Shown here one piece after another: positions 1 through 11,044 of a stretch of 64,000 bases of DNA. The notes under the pieces are model-generated. The model was not told where the DNA came from. It saw nothing but the letters and a program-made list of their open reading frames with translations, and did not search any database. The first letter of the stretch is position 1, and the number at the start of each line of letters is the position of its first letter. Origin of the DNA: Membranipora membranacea (lineage: Eukaryota; Bryozoa; Gymnolaemata; Cheilostomatida; Membraniporidae); the NCBI GenBank assembly GCA_914767715.1, contig OU612072.1, forward strand, positions 15,500,001 to 15,564,000, given 5' to 3'. Made by a program: the position numbers and the translations under genes.

Positions 1-556
1 CCTCTTACCCAACACTTATCAACCAAGCTTACGGGGTCCAGTTTAATAAGACCTAGTGTATAGCAAACAACACACAACCGTGATGAACCAAGTAATAAAC
101 TTTCACATGCCAAAGGGAATCAAAGCCTATAGCCTCGATTGAAAGGGGGTGAGTGAAATTATTAAAAATGTATTTCGGTGGTTGTATATGGTTGTTTACA
201 TATAACAAAAGCTAGATTGCCCTGAGCTAAGGGGAACATAGCTATTTATCTGAACCATCAAGATAATCATTGTTACAGCGTAAGTTGGCTTATTCAGAAC
301 TCCTGTTAATTCAGACAAGAAAATTGATCCCTTCAGCCAGATCTCAATGCATTCTAAAGTCACTTAATTCAAACTCTGCTCAATTTGGACACATTTTTGT
401 GGTCCCCATATGTATAATTAAGCGAAATGCACTGTAACTAGACCAATTTGCTACTGCATTAGCTACATGCTCCAGAACTACACACACCACACACACTGTC
501 ATTGGGTAATTCTGCAAAAATATCTATTGATATAGTATGCTATTGTTTGATTACAG
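1..556. other. non-coding, probable intron of the acyl-CoA oxidase gene
   Basis: No exon with acyl-CoA oxidase character or other convincing coding sequence is visible. The first recognised exon begins at 557 after a TTACAG acceptor and starts in mid-codon, so this stretch is most simply an intron continuing from exons to the left of the window. Confidence 0.6.
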
Positions 557-3500
557 AATAGAGCCACAGATATTGGACTATCAGACGCAGCAGATGAAGT
601 TAATTCCTGCGATAGCGACAGCGTACTGTTACACGTTCTGTAGTCGAGCTCTCCGACAGATATATGACGAGATTGAAGTGGAGGTGCTGGGTGGAGATGT
701 CTCCAGGCTAGCTGAGGTATGTAGGCATCAGCCACACTGATCACACTGATACTATTGCATGAATATCTCTGATTGATAGAGAGTGAATTAATTTGTTTAG
801 TATGAGTACCATCACAAGGAATTTTGGGTGACACCTGGAGTTTAATTTCATCAATTAGGGGAGGTTACGTGTTAGGTACTCATAATAGATTGCCTCTAAT
901 GATCAGAGATACACATGTTAATAGTATAGTTTCGATGTCAGTGTGGGCATCAGCTCTGTAAAACCCACATATTGTGCAGACTGAGTTTTTGCATGATTTA
1001 GTTACTGGGACTGTTCATAACCCCCCCCACCCCCTCAAAAGCAGTGAATGAATTTGCTGACAGATGATCACACACACCCAATGTTCATTAATGTGAAGTG
1101 TTTCACCCACCGGAAGATACAACTTTAATTTAAGACTGGTGACAAATACTGACCAAAAGCTGAGTATTCAATCTGTTTTGCTGCGATTTAATTAAATAAC
1201 ACGATTTAGCAGTAAAAGCAGGAAAAGATTTGTTGACAAAAACAGCAAAAACAAACAGGGATATCCATGGGACATGTGTGGGGTAGCAAGACTAGCTGCC
1301 AAATGATACTTACATAGACTTAAAAGTATAGTTGGATGTGTTAAATTAATTTGATATGCTTTTTGCTTCCTTCCATAATGTTATGAAGAGCAGTGAAGAA
1401 TCACATCATATAACACTCTATCAGGGACAAAGCAGAGTTGTCACCTATCTGAACCTGAGAAGGCAATTTGGGAATGTTGAGTTGAATAAATTATGTTGTG
1501 TCATCTCAATGCTTTTAGATGCACTGTTTGAGCTCAGCGTTGAAGGCATTCTGTGGAGAGCAGGCTACAGCGCTTATAGAGACATGCCGAAGGTCATGTG
1601 GAGGTCACGGATACAGCCAGGCTAGTGGGATACCAAAGATAGCAGTCACGATGGCCCCTGTTGTAACTTATGAGGGAGAAAATACTGTACTACTTCTACA
1701 AACTGCCAGGTTAGAATGTCGTCTTTTAAAACATTCTTATTTTTTGTCAGCCATTGCAACCCATTGCACTTAAGTTTTAAAGGATTTTAGATGCTTGAAT
1801 GTTCAGAATAGAGAAATATGGCATTGAATTGTGTAGCCTGTTTAAGCGAGCAATGCTTGTCAAGACAGGCTACAAATTGTCCTGAATATCAATAACTGAA
1901 ACTCAGTCAGTACTTCACACATCACAGAATGACATGTGAATAATAAAATGAGATGATTTGATACCTATTTTTCGCATCCAAACTTGTCAACTTAATTTTC
2001 ACCACAAAGATGTAGACGTTGCAAGATTACCTTAAAGTAGTGAATATCTTTGTTATGAAATTCTCTTGCAGATCACTGATGAAGTTTCTGAGTATGGCCC
2101 AAAGTGGACAGAAGTTACCAAAGACTCTACAGTTCTTAGCACAGTCACCAGAGGTGACAGGTAAACTCAGCTCTGCTACCAAGTTCTCTATGTCCGATCT
2201 ACTTGTGCTGTATAAACTCAATACAATCAGGTAAATTGTGTATTAAAAGGTGGTGATTTAAAAGGCATGTTATAGAATAAGGAGTATCCCATAATGTATT
2301 GTACTGGAATTCCCAGGGCAACCAGTCCTCTGATAATAGGTAAAAGCGCCGACTTGTTCCATTGTAATGAAATTGATAATTTATAATCAGTGTAAAGTGT
2401 AAGTACGCAGTACCTTTCAACTGTGTATGGGATTTTACACTGATTATTTATAATTAATTTTATTACAACGGAAAGGTCCGCTTTTACCTAATGTGTAGCA
2501 TATTGACTAAATATTCTATGGGAATTTCAGGCCTTGTTACAGCATGATTAGCATAAAATAGAACCCCTCATGATTAAATATACTGTAATGTAAACGTTTC
2601 CGTTTCCAAACTTGAGGGCGCACTTTTATAACATTTGTCAGCAAAGCGCATATTGTTAATCTACCCCATTCATCATTTTCAATGAATGTTTGCAGAATGA
2701 CTATGAATGTCGCTGAGAAACTCCTTCATTCTGAGAATTTGGATAAAGATGAAAAGTGGAACAGTCATTCTGTCGAACTTGTAGATACAGCAAAGGTACG
2801 TATTACATGCTCAATGAATGGGAAATTATCATCTCTTTAGCTCATGACTCATTTAATCCAACCATATTTCATTATAGCTGGTGTGGTACATCAATCTCAA
2901 TGTGTAGCTTGGTTTGACTTAGCCTGTCTTGACAAGCTAGGTTTGACTTTGGTTAATGTGTGATGAAGATAAGTCAATAAAATGAGTAAATTATATTACG
3001 CAATTGGAATACACAGATTTGGCCATTTTTCCCATCATTGTTTTTCGCCTTTTGGAACATTAAGACTTTAGACTTGCCCCTAGTCTTACTTGACAAGCTT
3101 TGATTGGAGGGAAAAGGGGCACCAAACAAAGCTTGTCAAGATAGGCTATACTTACCCCTAACTTTCAAAAACTTGCAGTACATAATTTAACAATGATCTG
3201 ATTATTACAAGTATTTGGCGTGTATATCTTTGTTTTTACAATTTTGGTCACCAATCAAAGATTGTCAAGACAGGCTAGACTTGGCCCTGAGTTGTAAACA
3301 CCTGCAATAATGTAACATTATTATATTCTGATAATTACAGATATTCAGCTTGTATATGACAGCTGTGTTCTTCACTGATACCTTGTATAACACACAATGG
3401 GAGAAGCGATCAGGAGATGTGATGTCACATGTAGTAGAGTTCTATCTAGTCAGCTCAATCATAGAACATTCAGGATCATTCCTAAAGGTTTGTTTGTTCT

Positions 3501-4710
3501 TATCGATATCAGACAATGCGATCAGTTAGCCCTTGCTATTTATTACTGGAGGTTTGGTGCGTGGGTTGGAGTAATTTTTGGGAGCCCATTCGGTTTATTT
3601 TTCCAGCCCAAACCACCCTCGGTTGCATCCACATCTTAGTTATATGAGGTAAATCAGCCTAGCTTTAGATCTGGGCTAGACTAAGTGCTCAGACAGCTGC
3701 ATGTTCGAGTATGTGGCCTAACATTATCAAACATTCCTTGTTTGATAATATAAGTCCACAAAAACGCACTTGCTGCAGTCGGAGCGGTAAGACTAGATCT
3801 GGTCCAATCCCTGAGCAGCTCCTATTTTCTCCATACTGTAGTTGTACTTGGTGACTCGACGTAAAATATATAATATATATCCATTGACTTAGTATATCAA
3901 GTCTATGTATATATCTCATATTTAGTGTTCATTTGAGCATGACAATTTTCCTCATATTTTTGCAGAATTGTATACTGACATCTGATCAGATGGGTATCCT
4001 TCTCACGAGGCGTGTTGAGTTACTTGCCTATCTGAGACCTAACGCTGTAGCTTTAGTCGACTCGTTCGATTTCCCCGATCGTATACTAAACAGCTGTCTA
4101 GGTAGATATGATGGTCAGGTGTATGACGCCCTGTATGAGTATGCCAAGAGCTCGTCTCTCAATCAGCATCAGGTTAGTGGAGACCATTGCGTGGGCTTTG
4201 ACTGGTTGATTGGTGGCCAAGACCCACCCAATAACCCAAACATCCAATCGGAGCCGTCACATGAACTTGTTTAATGTAAATGACTGATCATGTACAATGC
4301 GCTTCAAAAATTCAATTTGATAATTCTTCATGAAAAGGCAACTCCAATAATTTATTTTTTGAGAGCAGCATATTGGGAACCCTGGCTACATGATAGTATA
4401 GCTATCAGAGATATATTGCCAAGTTTTTGCATGAGTCCAGCTAAAAATTGTAAATAACTAGCCAATTTGTTTATTATTGCAGAAAAAGGGGATGACTGAC
4501 CCCAATATTCAATATATTAGCCTGATATGCTGTACTCACTGTACTAATTTAGTCTGATCTACTGTCATCTAGAAGTACTCTTGGTGATTCTCAACTTTCA
4601 GATCAACGCTGCCAATTTATGTATGGAATGTTTTTTTTCTACTGCAGGTTCATCCCTCATATCACAAGTATGTTAAGCCGATGAGGGATGCTCTGAAGGC
4701 AAAGCTCTGA
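557..4710 (+). CDS. ACOX: peroxisomal acyl-CoA oxidase, C-terminal seven exons (5' end outside window)
   Basis: Acyl-CoA oxidase performs the first, FAD-dependent step of peroxisomal beta-oxidation, turning acyl-CoA into trans-2-enoyl-CoA and making H2O2. Seven exons fit in phase: 557-716, 1519-1709, 2072-2230, 2696-2795, 3341-3487, 3966-4172 and 4648-4710. The first exon encodes the family's ILDYQTQQ segment. The second encodes CRRSCGGHGYSQASGIP and YEGENTVLLLQTAR, the flavoprotein C-terminal fold whose EGEN segment carries the catalytic glutamate in the family. The rest is the helical oxidase C-terminus. The protein ends in AKL, an accepted variant of the PTS1 tripeptide, which supports peroxisomal import and an intact 3' end. 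An AATAAA at 5064 could be the polyadenylation signal. Frames are open throughout. Family assignment is firm. I cannot separate ACOX1, 2 and 3 orthology because the N-terminal half is missing. Confidence 0.93.
1833..1873. repeat. short hairpin element, TAGCCTGT family
   Basis: Inverted arms GTAGCCTGT and ACAGGCTAC enclose a short GC-richer core inside an acyl-CoA oxidase intron. It belongs to a family with the consensus arm TAGCCTGTCTTGACAAGC that recurs across the window. Confidence 0.6.
2337..2490. mobile_element. MITE-like element with inverted termini in acyl-CoA oxidase intron
   Basis: The sequence starts TAGGTAAAAGCG and ends with the reverse complement of that pattern (CTTTTACCTA). 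Further pairing runs inward through a GATTATTTATAAT-type segment, giving arms of about 60 bp with mismatches. There is no coding capacity. The length and TA-containing ends fit a non-autonomous DNA transposon. Confidence 0.6.
2920..3275. repeat. cluster of TAGCCTGT/TTGACAAGCTTTG hairpin arms in intron
   Basis: Three units are visible: 2920-2939, a paired unit at about 3088-3147 with arms resembling TTGACAAGCTTTG and CAAAGCTTGTCAAG, and a half unit at about 3250-3272. They share the core of the window-wide hairpin family and look like successive insertions or decayed copies. Confidence 0.55.
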
Positions 4711-5753
4711 GGCTTCAGGACTAGATGAGTGACTGGACTTTCCTTATTGGTGGTTTGTCCTTCTCGTCAATATTATGATAACAAATTTTTTCTTTCACAT
4801 TCTCAAATCAACGGCTGTCATCAACTTGTTAGGCTTAAATTTCTTCCTACCAATTTAATCACAAGACCATAGATCATATTTTTTAATTTTTACCAATGAT
4901 GAATAATATTATCAAAGTTTAGATATATGTTCAGGGAGTTTTTATTATTATTATCTTTATTACTAAACATTGATAGCAGCCTAAAAATTAGCAGCGACTC
5001 TTATATATTTTCACCCAAACTATGATCATCGTAAATGCAACATTGTGATTAGCCCCAATGCTCAATAAAGTTTTTGGAAAAGAGGTTTAACACTTTTCAA
5101 ACAATTGAAACAGATTAGATCAGTACACATAATGTGTTCGGATGGTGTATTTTTTCATAATGTCAACAAACAATAACCGTGGTGTAAAACTGATACAATC
5201 AAAAATATATAAAATTAAAAAAATAGCCTTTTTTGCGAACAGAACATGATTTTAATCAAACAATCATTCTTAAACAATTAGAGAAAATAAATGAATTAAA
5301 TCTTCTTTTATCACAAAATAATACTAATCACATGCATAGAGGAATTTGTCATATTTTGATTTGCAATTTAAATAATATATTTAAACCAACAACGTATTGC
5401 ATAACGCTTGTTGGCTAAAAGGGGAAACACGTCCATTGCAAACAGTTTTGCATAACAGATTAACGAAATCCCTCATTGTCCCAAAACAACTTCCAGTGCG
5501 CAGTAAGGCAACCAAATAAATAGAAATAAAAAAAAGCATTGCAGCATTGTTGTCACTCTCATGGCCAATAAATTTTGTAGGAAGAACACAATAACGTGTA
5601 CAAACTCACTCAAAGCTAATTTTAATCCATAAAAAATTGCTACTTTGGAACGCAAAGACGAAACTATGAATAGTTAAGTCTCGGCTTTATTCTAATGTCC
5701 GTAATTTGTAGTCTGGTTTCATGTAAGAAACTCAGACTATCCTGACAGGTGTT
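4711..5753. other. ACOX 3' UTR/terminal region and AT-rich spacer
   Basis: This is the 3' side of the acyl-CoA oxidase gene, with a candidate AATAAA at 5064-5069. It is followed by AT-rich sequence up to the stop of the convergent F-box gene. No further coding or structured element could be supported. Confidence 0.5.
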
Positions 5754-7065
5754 TCACCTGCTTAGTTCCATGTCTAGGATTCGCCCCCATGTCTCCACAT
5801 CTAACTCAAACATTGGACAGGAAGTGATGTCATCAGCAGACGATACTTTGCTGAATTTTCCACCCAACCATTGCTGTGTGTAGTTTGCCTTTGGATAGTT
5901 CAACATAAAGTACTCCTGTAATGAAAAGTGATTGATGTAAGGAATTATATATGGCTTATACTTCATTGCTGTTTAGTAAGAAACAGAAGATTGGGCTGCC
6001 CCTAAAAAGGGACACAAGGTGCCCTAAATCCTCATATTGAGAATGTGATACATTCTAGAAAACTAGAATGTATCCTAAAGGTGAGACCATAGAAGACCTG
6101 GAGACCGGGGGTATGCAGCGAGCTGGAGAACGGGGGTGTGCAGCGAGCTGCCAAAAATAAACTGGCACTAATCGGCCATTGGCAGTGAAATTTTGATCAT
6201 AGCCAATAGGCCGAGATTCTTCTTTGCCACTAAATGATAAATGTACAGTCATTGACTCAGAGTTGAGCCTTGATAAGCGTGTTCTTTGTTAACAGCCTGA
6301 GTGTCGAAATCGGATAAAATGGTTTTGTACCATTTTCCCATCATTCTGTGTGTACATACTGATAATGCAGTGTTGCAATGATTTCTACCACTCCTCAATC
6401 CTAACATCGAATCCGCTGATGATTGAAAACAATAATATAATGAAACAAGGAACAGGCCGGTAGAACTATATTCTTTTTTAAGAACCTGTTCCTATGTTCT
6501 TACTGGGCATATTGACCAGCTTATGGTGTATGCAATGTGATAGTGGAAGAAATAGTGCCAATCATCCAACAATGGAGTATAAACAGCAACAGATTTTATG
6601 TTAGCAATGCCATGGGTGAATTTGAATATCCTGCCAGATATAAAAAACAGTGGCAGACTTATATCGTTTGCTAAAACTGTGATATTGAGAGAAGCATTGC
6701 CTTCAAAATGCCTGTTTGCCTGTTGCATTGTAATGTAATCTTTGTTACTGAACTTGGAAGCCTTGTCAGTAAAATTTGTTCATGCAAATTTTAGTGTATA
6801 TGCAATTTACAAGATAATGAGTCATCTTACTGCAAGCCAAACCTACCTTCCATGACTGCGATGGTAGCTGAGGCCTGCCTTGAATCTCATACATCTCACA
6901 GAGCAGCTTCCACAGTGCTCCATTACCTTGTATGCCCTCATACCAGCAAGAGTTAACCCTGGCTAGACTGAGTAGGCTTGGGAGATCAAGCTTGATGGAG
7001 ATTTCATGTAAAATCTCATCCGGAAGGCAGGAGAGTTGGTCTGCAAGGATGCTTGTTGAAGTCAT
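5754..7065 (-). CDS. FBXO48: F-box only protein 48-like, two exons
   Basis: This is a small F-box protein, by family role an SCF ubiquitin-ligase adaptor that binds SKP1 through the F-box. Exon 1 (7065-6847, 73 codons) contains the F-box: LPDEILHEISIKLDLPSLLSLARVNSCWY followed by the LWK core. Exon 2 (5915-5754) joins in phase 0 and gives WKEYFMLNYPKANYTQQWLG, then DVETWGRILDMELSR at the C-terminus. That order and the DxxTWGxILxxEL ending match vertebrate FBXO48, which also has only a short tail after the F-box. The predicted length is 126 residues, shorter than the human protein (about 155), mainly at the N-terminus. The 931-bp intron holds a perfect 12-bp-arm hairpin and a short direct repeat. 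The ATG at 7065 is chosen because it precedes the F-box by a normal short leader. Identification rests on remembered family sequence, but both halves agree. Confidence 0.85.
6046..6073. repeat. perfect 12-bp-arm hairpin in FBXO48-like intron
   Basis: GATACATTCTAG, a four-base A loop and CTAGAATGTATC form a perfect stem. Just beyond it, at about 6098-6150, a 25-bp unit of the form CTGGAGAnCGGGGGTnTGCA is repeated twice. Neither has a recognised function. Confidence 0.7.
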
Positions 7066-9204
7066 GTTCAGACTGGATCACTGGAAAATATTTGATAAAA
7101 AGTCAGTCAAATTAAATTGCAGTTGTTCGGCTTATGAAGATGAATAGCTGACGGATGGGTTGCTAGTTAAGGCTCCTGTGCAAACTCATAAGTAAGGTAC
7201 TTGTAATGTAACACTCTGTGAGTGAGCCAGGATCTAATATAAATATAATAATAATAATATATGAAATGCATGAAATCAATTCAATTGTTTTTTGATAAAA
7301 CTGCGGACGAGAAACAGTTGAGGCTAACTTGTGTAAGGTTAGAGGCTGGAACTTTGTATCCAGTATACCTTCTCATCAATAACCTGTAGCTGTTGGGAGC
7401 CTCATGTCAAGCATTATTGATTTGAATTGCCATGAGACACAATCATAAATTTCAATATGGCTCAGTGGAAAACTTGGAATGAGCACATAGATGAGATAAC
7501 AAAAGTGATACCAATGATGCCAATTTTCTAATACTATTGCTGCATTACTAACCAAGTCTGGTTGGAAGTAAACATATGACTGTTAAATGTCATGGGTAAA
7601 AGTCATCACTTCAAGCGTTTAACTGCAACAACCAAGTATATTCTACTTACAAGAGATTTCTCTTCTCACAGCAATGTCATTCTTCTTAATGTGTGCTGCA
7701 TCCCGACTCTAACTTACAACCTGTGAAAATGAAATAAAAAACATCTGGCATTCTAGCAATCATTGCCAAACAGGATTATTGTAGTTGATTGTGCTTGCCT
7801 TTTTCACAGAGCCTGGTGTGATAGGCTAGTTCTTGATAAAACTTATGTCACAACATGCTGGTAGAGTAAACAAGAGTATCAACAAACACAGAGATATGCA
7901 TTGATTGAAGGTTTAAGAACTGAACACACAGATAGAATTGTTGAAATAAAAGTGGTATTTTGTCTGATTATTGAGTGTACAATTGTGAGTTTTCAACATG
8001 CTTATAAACACTATGGTCATGAAGAAATCCTGATGCTATGAGATATGTAACCCACGAAACAGTGTGGAAATAGAGCACTCACGAACACAAACAGAACTTT
8101 TACATTCAGGCCCCAGCTCCTTTTAATATGTGTATCTATTTCCGGTTGCAATGAACCAATCATATTTGGGCTTTCACCAATCTTTCACAGCTGATCAGAT
8201 TCAAACATTTTCACACTCAGGTAGAAAATTTTCTTTCTCATTTCACAATCAAAACAAGTCAAATCTACAAGGATAACATTCATTTGTACATATGTTATTG
8301 TTGCTAGATCATGCCATTGGCAGGCTAATATTGCAAGTGATGAATGAGTGAATAGTCACACACAGTTTATACACTTTTCCTCATCCATTTGATGGCTTTC
8401 TATGACAAAAAAGAGATGATTCATACCATTGTAACTGTTGCTTGGGAGTAGTAGCCTGTCATCACAAGCCTGTCAATACAGGCTAACCGTTGGTTGGGTA
8501 GCCTGTCACTGTCTTGATGAGCTTGTCAAGACAGGTTATTGATGAAGTGGCTGCTATGTAGATGTATGGGACTTCACCCTGCAGCCCTCCAGCAGCATTA
8601 ACAAATAATAATAGTTTAGTGGACTGCATTTTTAATAATGTAGCCTATACACTGTCACCAACCAATGATAAGTCTGAGTACCCCTTATTGTCACAGTTTT
8701 TACTACTAGTCAACTGCCAAACTGTATTTGTTCTGCCTCCTTTTATCCCAATAAAGCGGAAGCATAATTTACTGTGAGTCCTTACATGTTGACTTTCAGA
8801 TTAAAACTTTAATATGACATTAGACATCCCAACCCCCCTCCCCATTTGTGCCTGAAGAGTGAAAGACAACAAATTCTCTAATTTAGAATTAGATAAGGGT
8901 TTATGCAATAGCTTAAACTATTAGGCTCAAACGATGATTACATACATTTATTTTCCATCGAGTTTTGCGCTCATGCTCAACCTATTTTATCATATATATT
9001 ATGAGGTCGCTGCTTAGAACCAAAGCAGAACTGGTACCAATTGTTTTCAATAGTGTAATACGTAGTACCACAACAGGGGACTAACCTGATTTTATATTGC
9101 CTATGTCCAGTATCAACTGCCAAAAACTGACACTGGATATTGGCAAAATAAAGGCATGTAAGTTCCAGGTACCATCGGCTAGAGTTGGTAGTTAAATAGG
9201 AGAC
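7066..9204. other. head-to-head intergenic region between FBXO48-like and COX19 genes
   Basis: These 2.1 kb separate the divergent starts of the F-box gene and COX19, so promoters of both should lie here. No convincing exons were seen. A cluster of TAGCCTGT hairpin arms lies at 8451-8542. Confidence 0.5.
8451..8542. repeat. double hairpin of the TAGCCTGT family
   Basis: Two successive units of TAGCCTGT and ACAGGCTA/TTGTCAAGACAGG arms occur in tandem, each able to fold on itself. This is the most complex member of the family in the window. Confidence 0.6.
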
Positions 9205-9274
9205 TGATTTTGAAACTGATTTCTGTTTTAGTATTGACAATAAACATCTACAGAGTTAACCTATCACAGCCAAG

Positions 9275-11044
9275 ATGAATATGACATATAAGCAAGGTAA
9301 TTTCAGACCTAAGCCACCGGACAAAGGGAGCTTTCCGCTGGATCATGATGGAGCATGTAAACTTCAGATGATTGAGTAAGTGTGATCATGCAGATTTGCG
9401 GAGATGTGATAATCATAATGACATTGACATATTCCCACAAAATAGACGGTTTTCTGAGCTCTTATTTATGCCTCAATTCGGAGTTCTCCTCTCTCCAGTT
9501 TGGTACTTTTGACCCACGCTGCATAGGAAAAACCTGCTGAAAGAGGGTTATCTTGAAAATCGCTTATGTAAGGATAAAAATGATTTTTGATTCAGAATCT
9601 GCACCATTGAAAAGCCTGTGAGACAGGGTTTCCAAATCATTGGAGACTTGAATGTTGATAAGTCTCAATTTTAGTGACGAAACTCATGAAAAATTCTGCC
9701 AAATTGTCCGCAAAACAGGCAGAAAATGCTATAATTGACTATCCAAATACTAAAATTATTTCCCAAACTATGTCCATATGAGTTTTCAATGCTGCAGATT
9801 CTGAATCAAAAATAATTTTTATCCTTTTATAAGCGGTTATCAAATTAACCCTCTTTTCAGCACGTTTTTCCTATGCGGCGTGGGTTGAGAGTACCAAACT
9901 GGAGAGAGGACGACTCTGAATTGAGGCCTAAATCAGAGCTCAGAAAACTGTCTATTGTGACAAAAGTGTCTTGTGCACATTTTTGTGTGAGAAGTACAAA
10001 AATATGAATAATGAAGCGCATCTCTTCTGACATTCAGATCGGATTCATTCCACTGAATATCTATGTGTATAAATCAGTGAGTCAGCACAGCTGTGCATGG
10101 GTCCTTTGAGGTTGGTTTTGAATTGGTTTATTTTATTTCTCTATCAGACTGAGGTTCGATAACATTGAAATGCCGTGCTCATTTCTACTCAGTACAAATG
10201 TTACCATTGCTAAGAAATCTCATATAGGCCTGAAAAAAAAATTGCGAGCGTTTCTTGGTGAGAGAGTTCATCTGGACGGAATTAATGACATACATCACTA
10301 GTAAGAGAACTTCTTTTGAGATTATTAAATCTAATGCGATTAAAAAGTGGATGTGACTGGTTAGGCCTACTACTAATATGTTCAAAATGTTTGGCACAGC
10401 TAGAAAAAATAAAGATAGTGAGTCATGGAATAGAAAAGAAAGCTAATATATCAATGTGACACATATCGTAATAATAATCTTAGTGGCACTGCGTTAAATT
10501 GATTCTAGTTTGATAAAACATTGATAAAACATCTGTTCAATATAGGGAGTTGTCTGCTTCAAATCAGATGGGTGACAACTATCTAAACCCCTCCAGTTGT
10601 ATTTTTGAATGTTGACGGACTTGATACAGCCAATTTGCATCAGGCCATTTATTGGCGGCTCCTATCTTGAAAGATAACATAGAAAGTATGTAAAGTTGTT
10701 TACTTCCATGTGGTAGTTTTTATGAGTTACCATCTTATTTAATTGTCTCTGCTGTTTTGTTACTGGGCATGGCCTAATTTAACATGTGCAAATTATTTAC
10801 TTGGCCGTTAACTATGTTAAATCCTTGCTCCATTCCTTTTATTTTCAGTTTCATGGCTTGTCTGCGAAAGTGTGACAATGACAATTCTAAATGCCGAGAT
10901 CTATCTAAAGCTTATCTTCAATGCCGAATGGAGAATGATCTTATGCTAAAAGAGGACTGGAAATCACTGGGATTTGATGATGGTGCCAAAAACTTTGACA
11001 GTAAAGAGCCAAAGGGCTCACATTCAGCTAAAGGAAGTAGCTAG
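9275..11044 (+). CDS. COX19: cytochrome c oxidase assembly protein COX19, two exons
   Basis: COX19 is a small twin-CX9C protein of the mitochondrial intermembrane space that supports copper delivery to cytochrome c oxidase. Exon 1 (9275-9375) encodes the N-terminus with the diagnostic [14 protein letters not shown]. Exon 2 (10849-11044) joins in phase 2. The spliced protein has 98 residues. Two CX9C motifs are visible: CKLQMIDFMAC, which spans the splice junction, and [11 protein letters not shown]. They are followed by [17 protein letters not shown], the usual COX19 helix end. No N-terminal presequence is expected, since the family is imported by the MIA40 relay. Intron 1 (9376-10848) contains a 0.5-kb inverted-repeat element. 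An AATAAA lies at 11382-11387. The copy looks intact and functional. A second copy of exon 1 with flanks occurs at 54061-54808. Confidence 0.95.
9436..9959. mobile_element. long-arm inverted-repeat element in COX19 intron 1
   Basis: The left end reads CACAAAATAGACGGTTTTC and the right end is its near reverse complement, ending TCTATTGTG. Arms of roughly 165 bp pair with scattered mismatches around a unique centre of about 190 bp. There is no coding potential. It resembles a non-autonomous foldback or MITE-type transposon. The same element is present at 54292-54807 inside the duplicated COX19 segment. Confidence 0.75.

Noticed and set aside
8977-9240. Open frame of 87 codons on the minus strand upstream of COX19
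   Set aside because: No domain, splice context or protein-like pattern. It overlaps the presumed COX19 promoter.
9275-9375. Splicing of the duplicated COX19 exon 1 (54132-54232) into the ORF at 54881-55342 as a fusion gene
   Set aside because: The phase of the donor and of the candidate acceptor near 54960 gives a stop codon at the junction.
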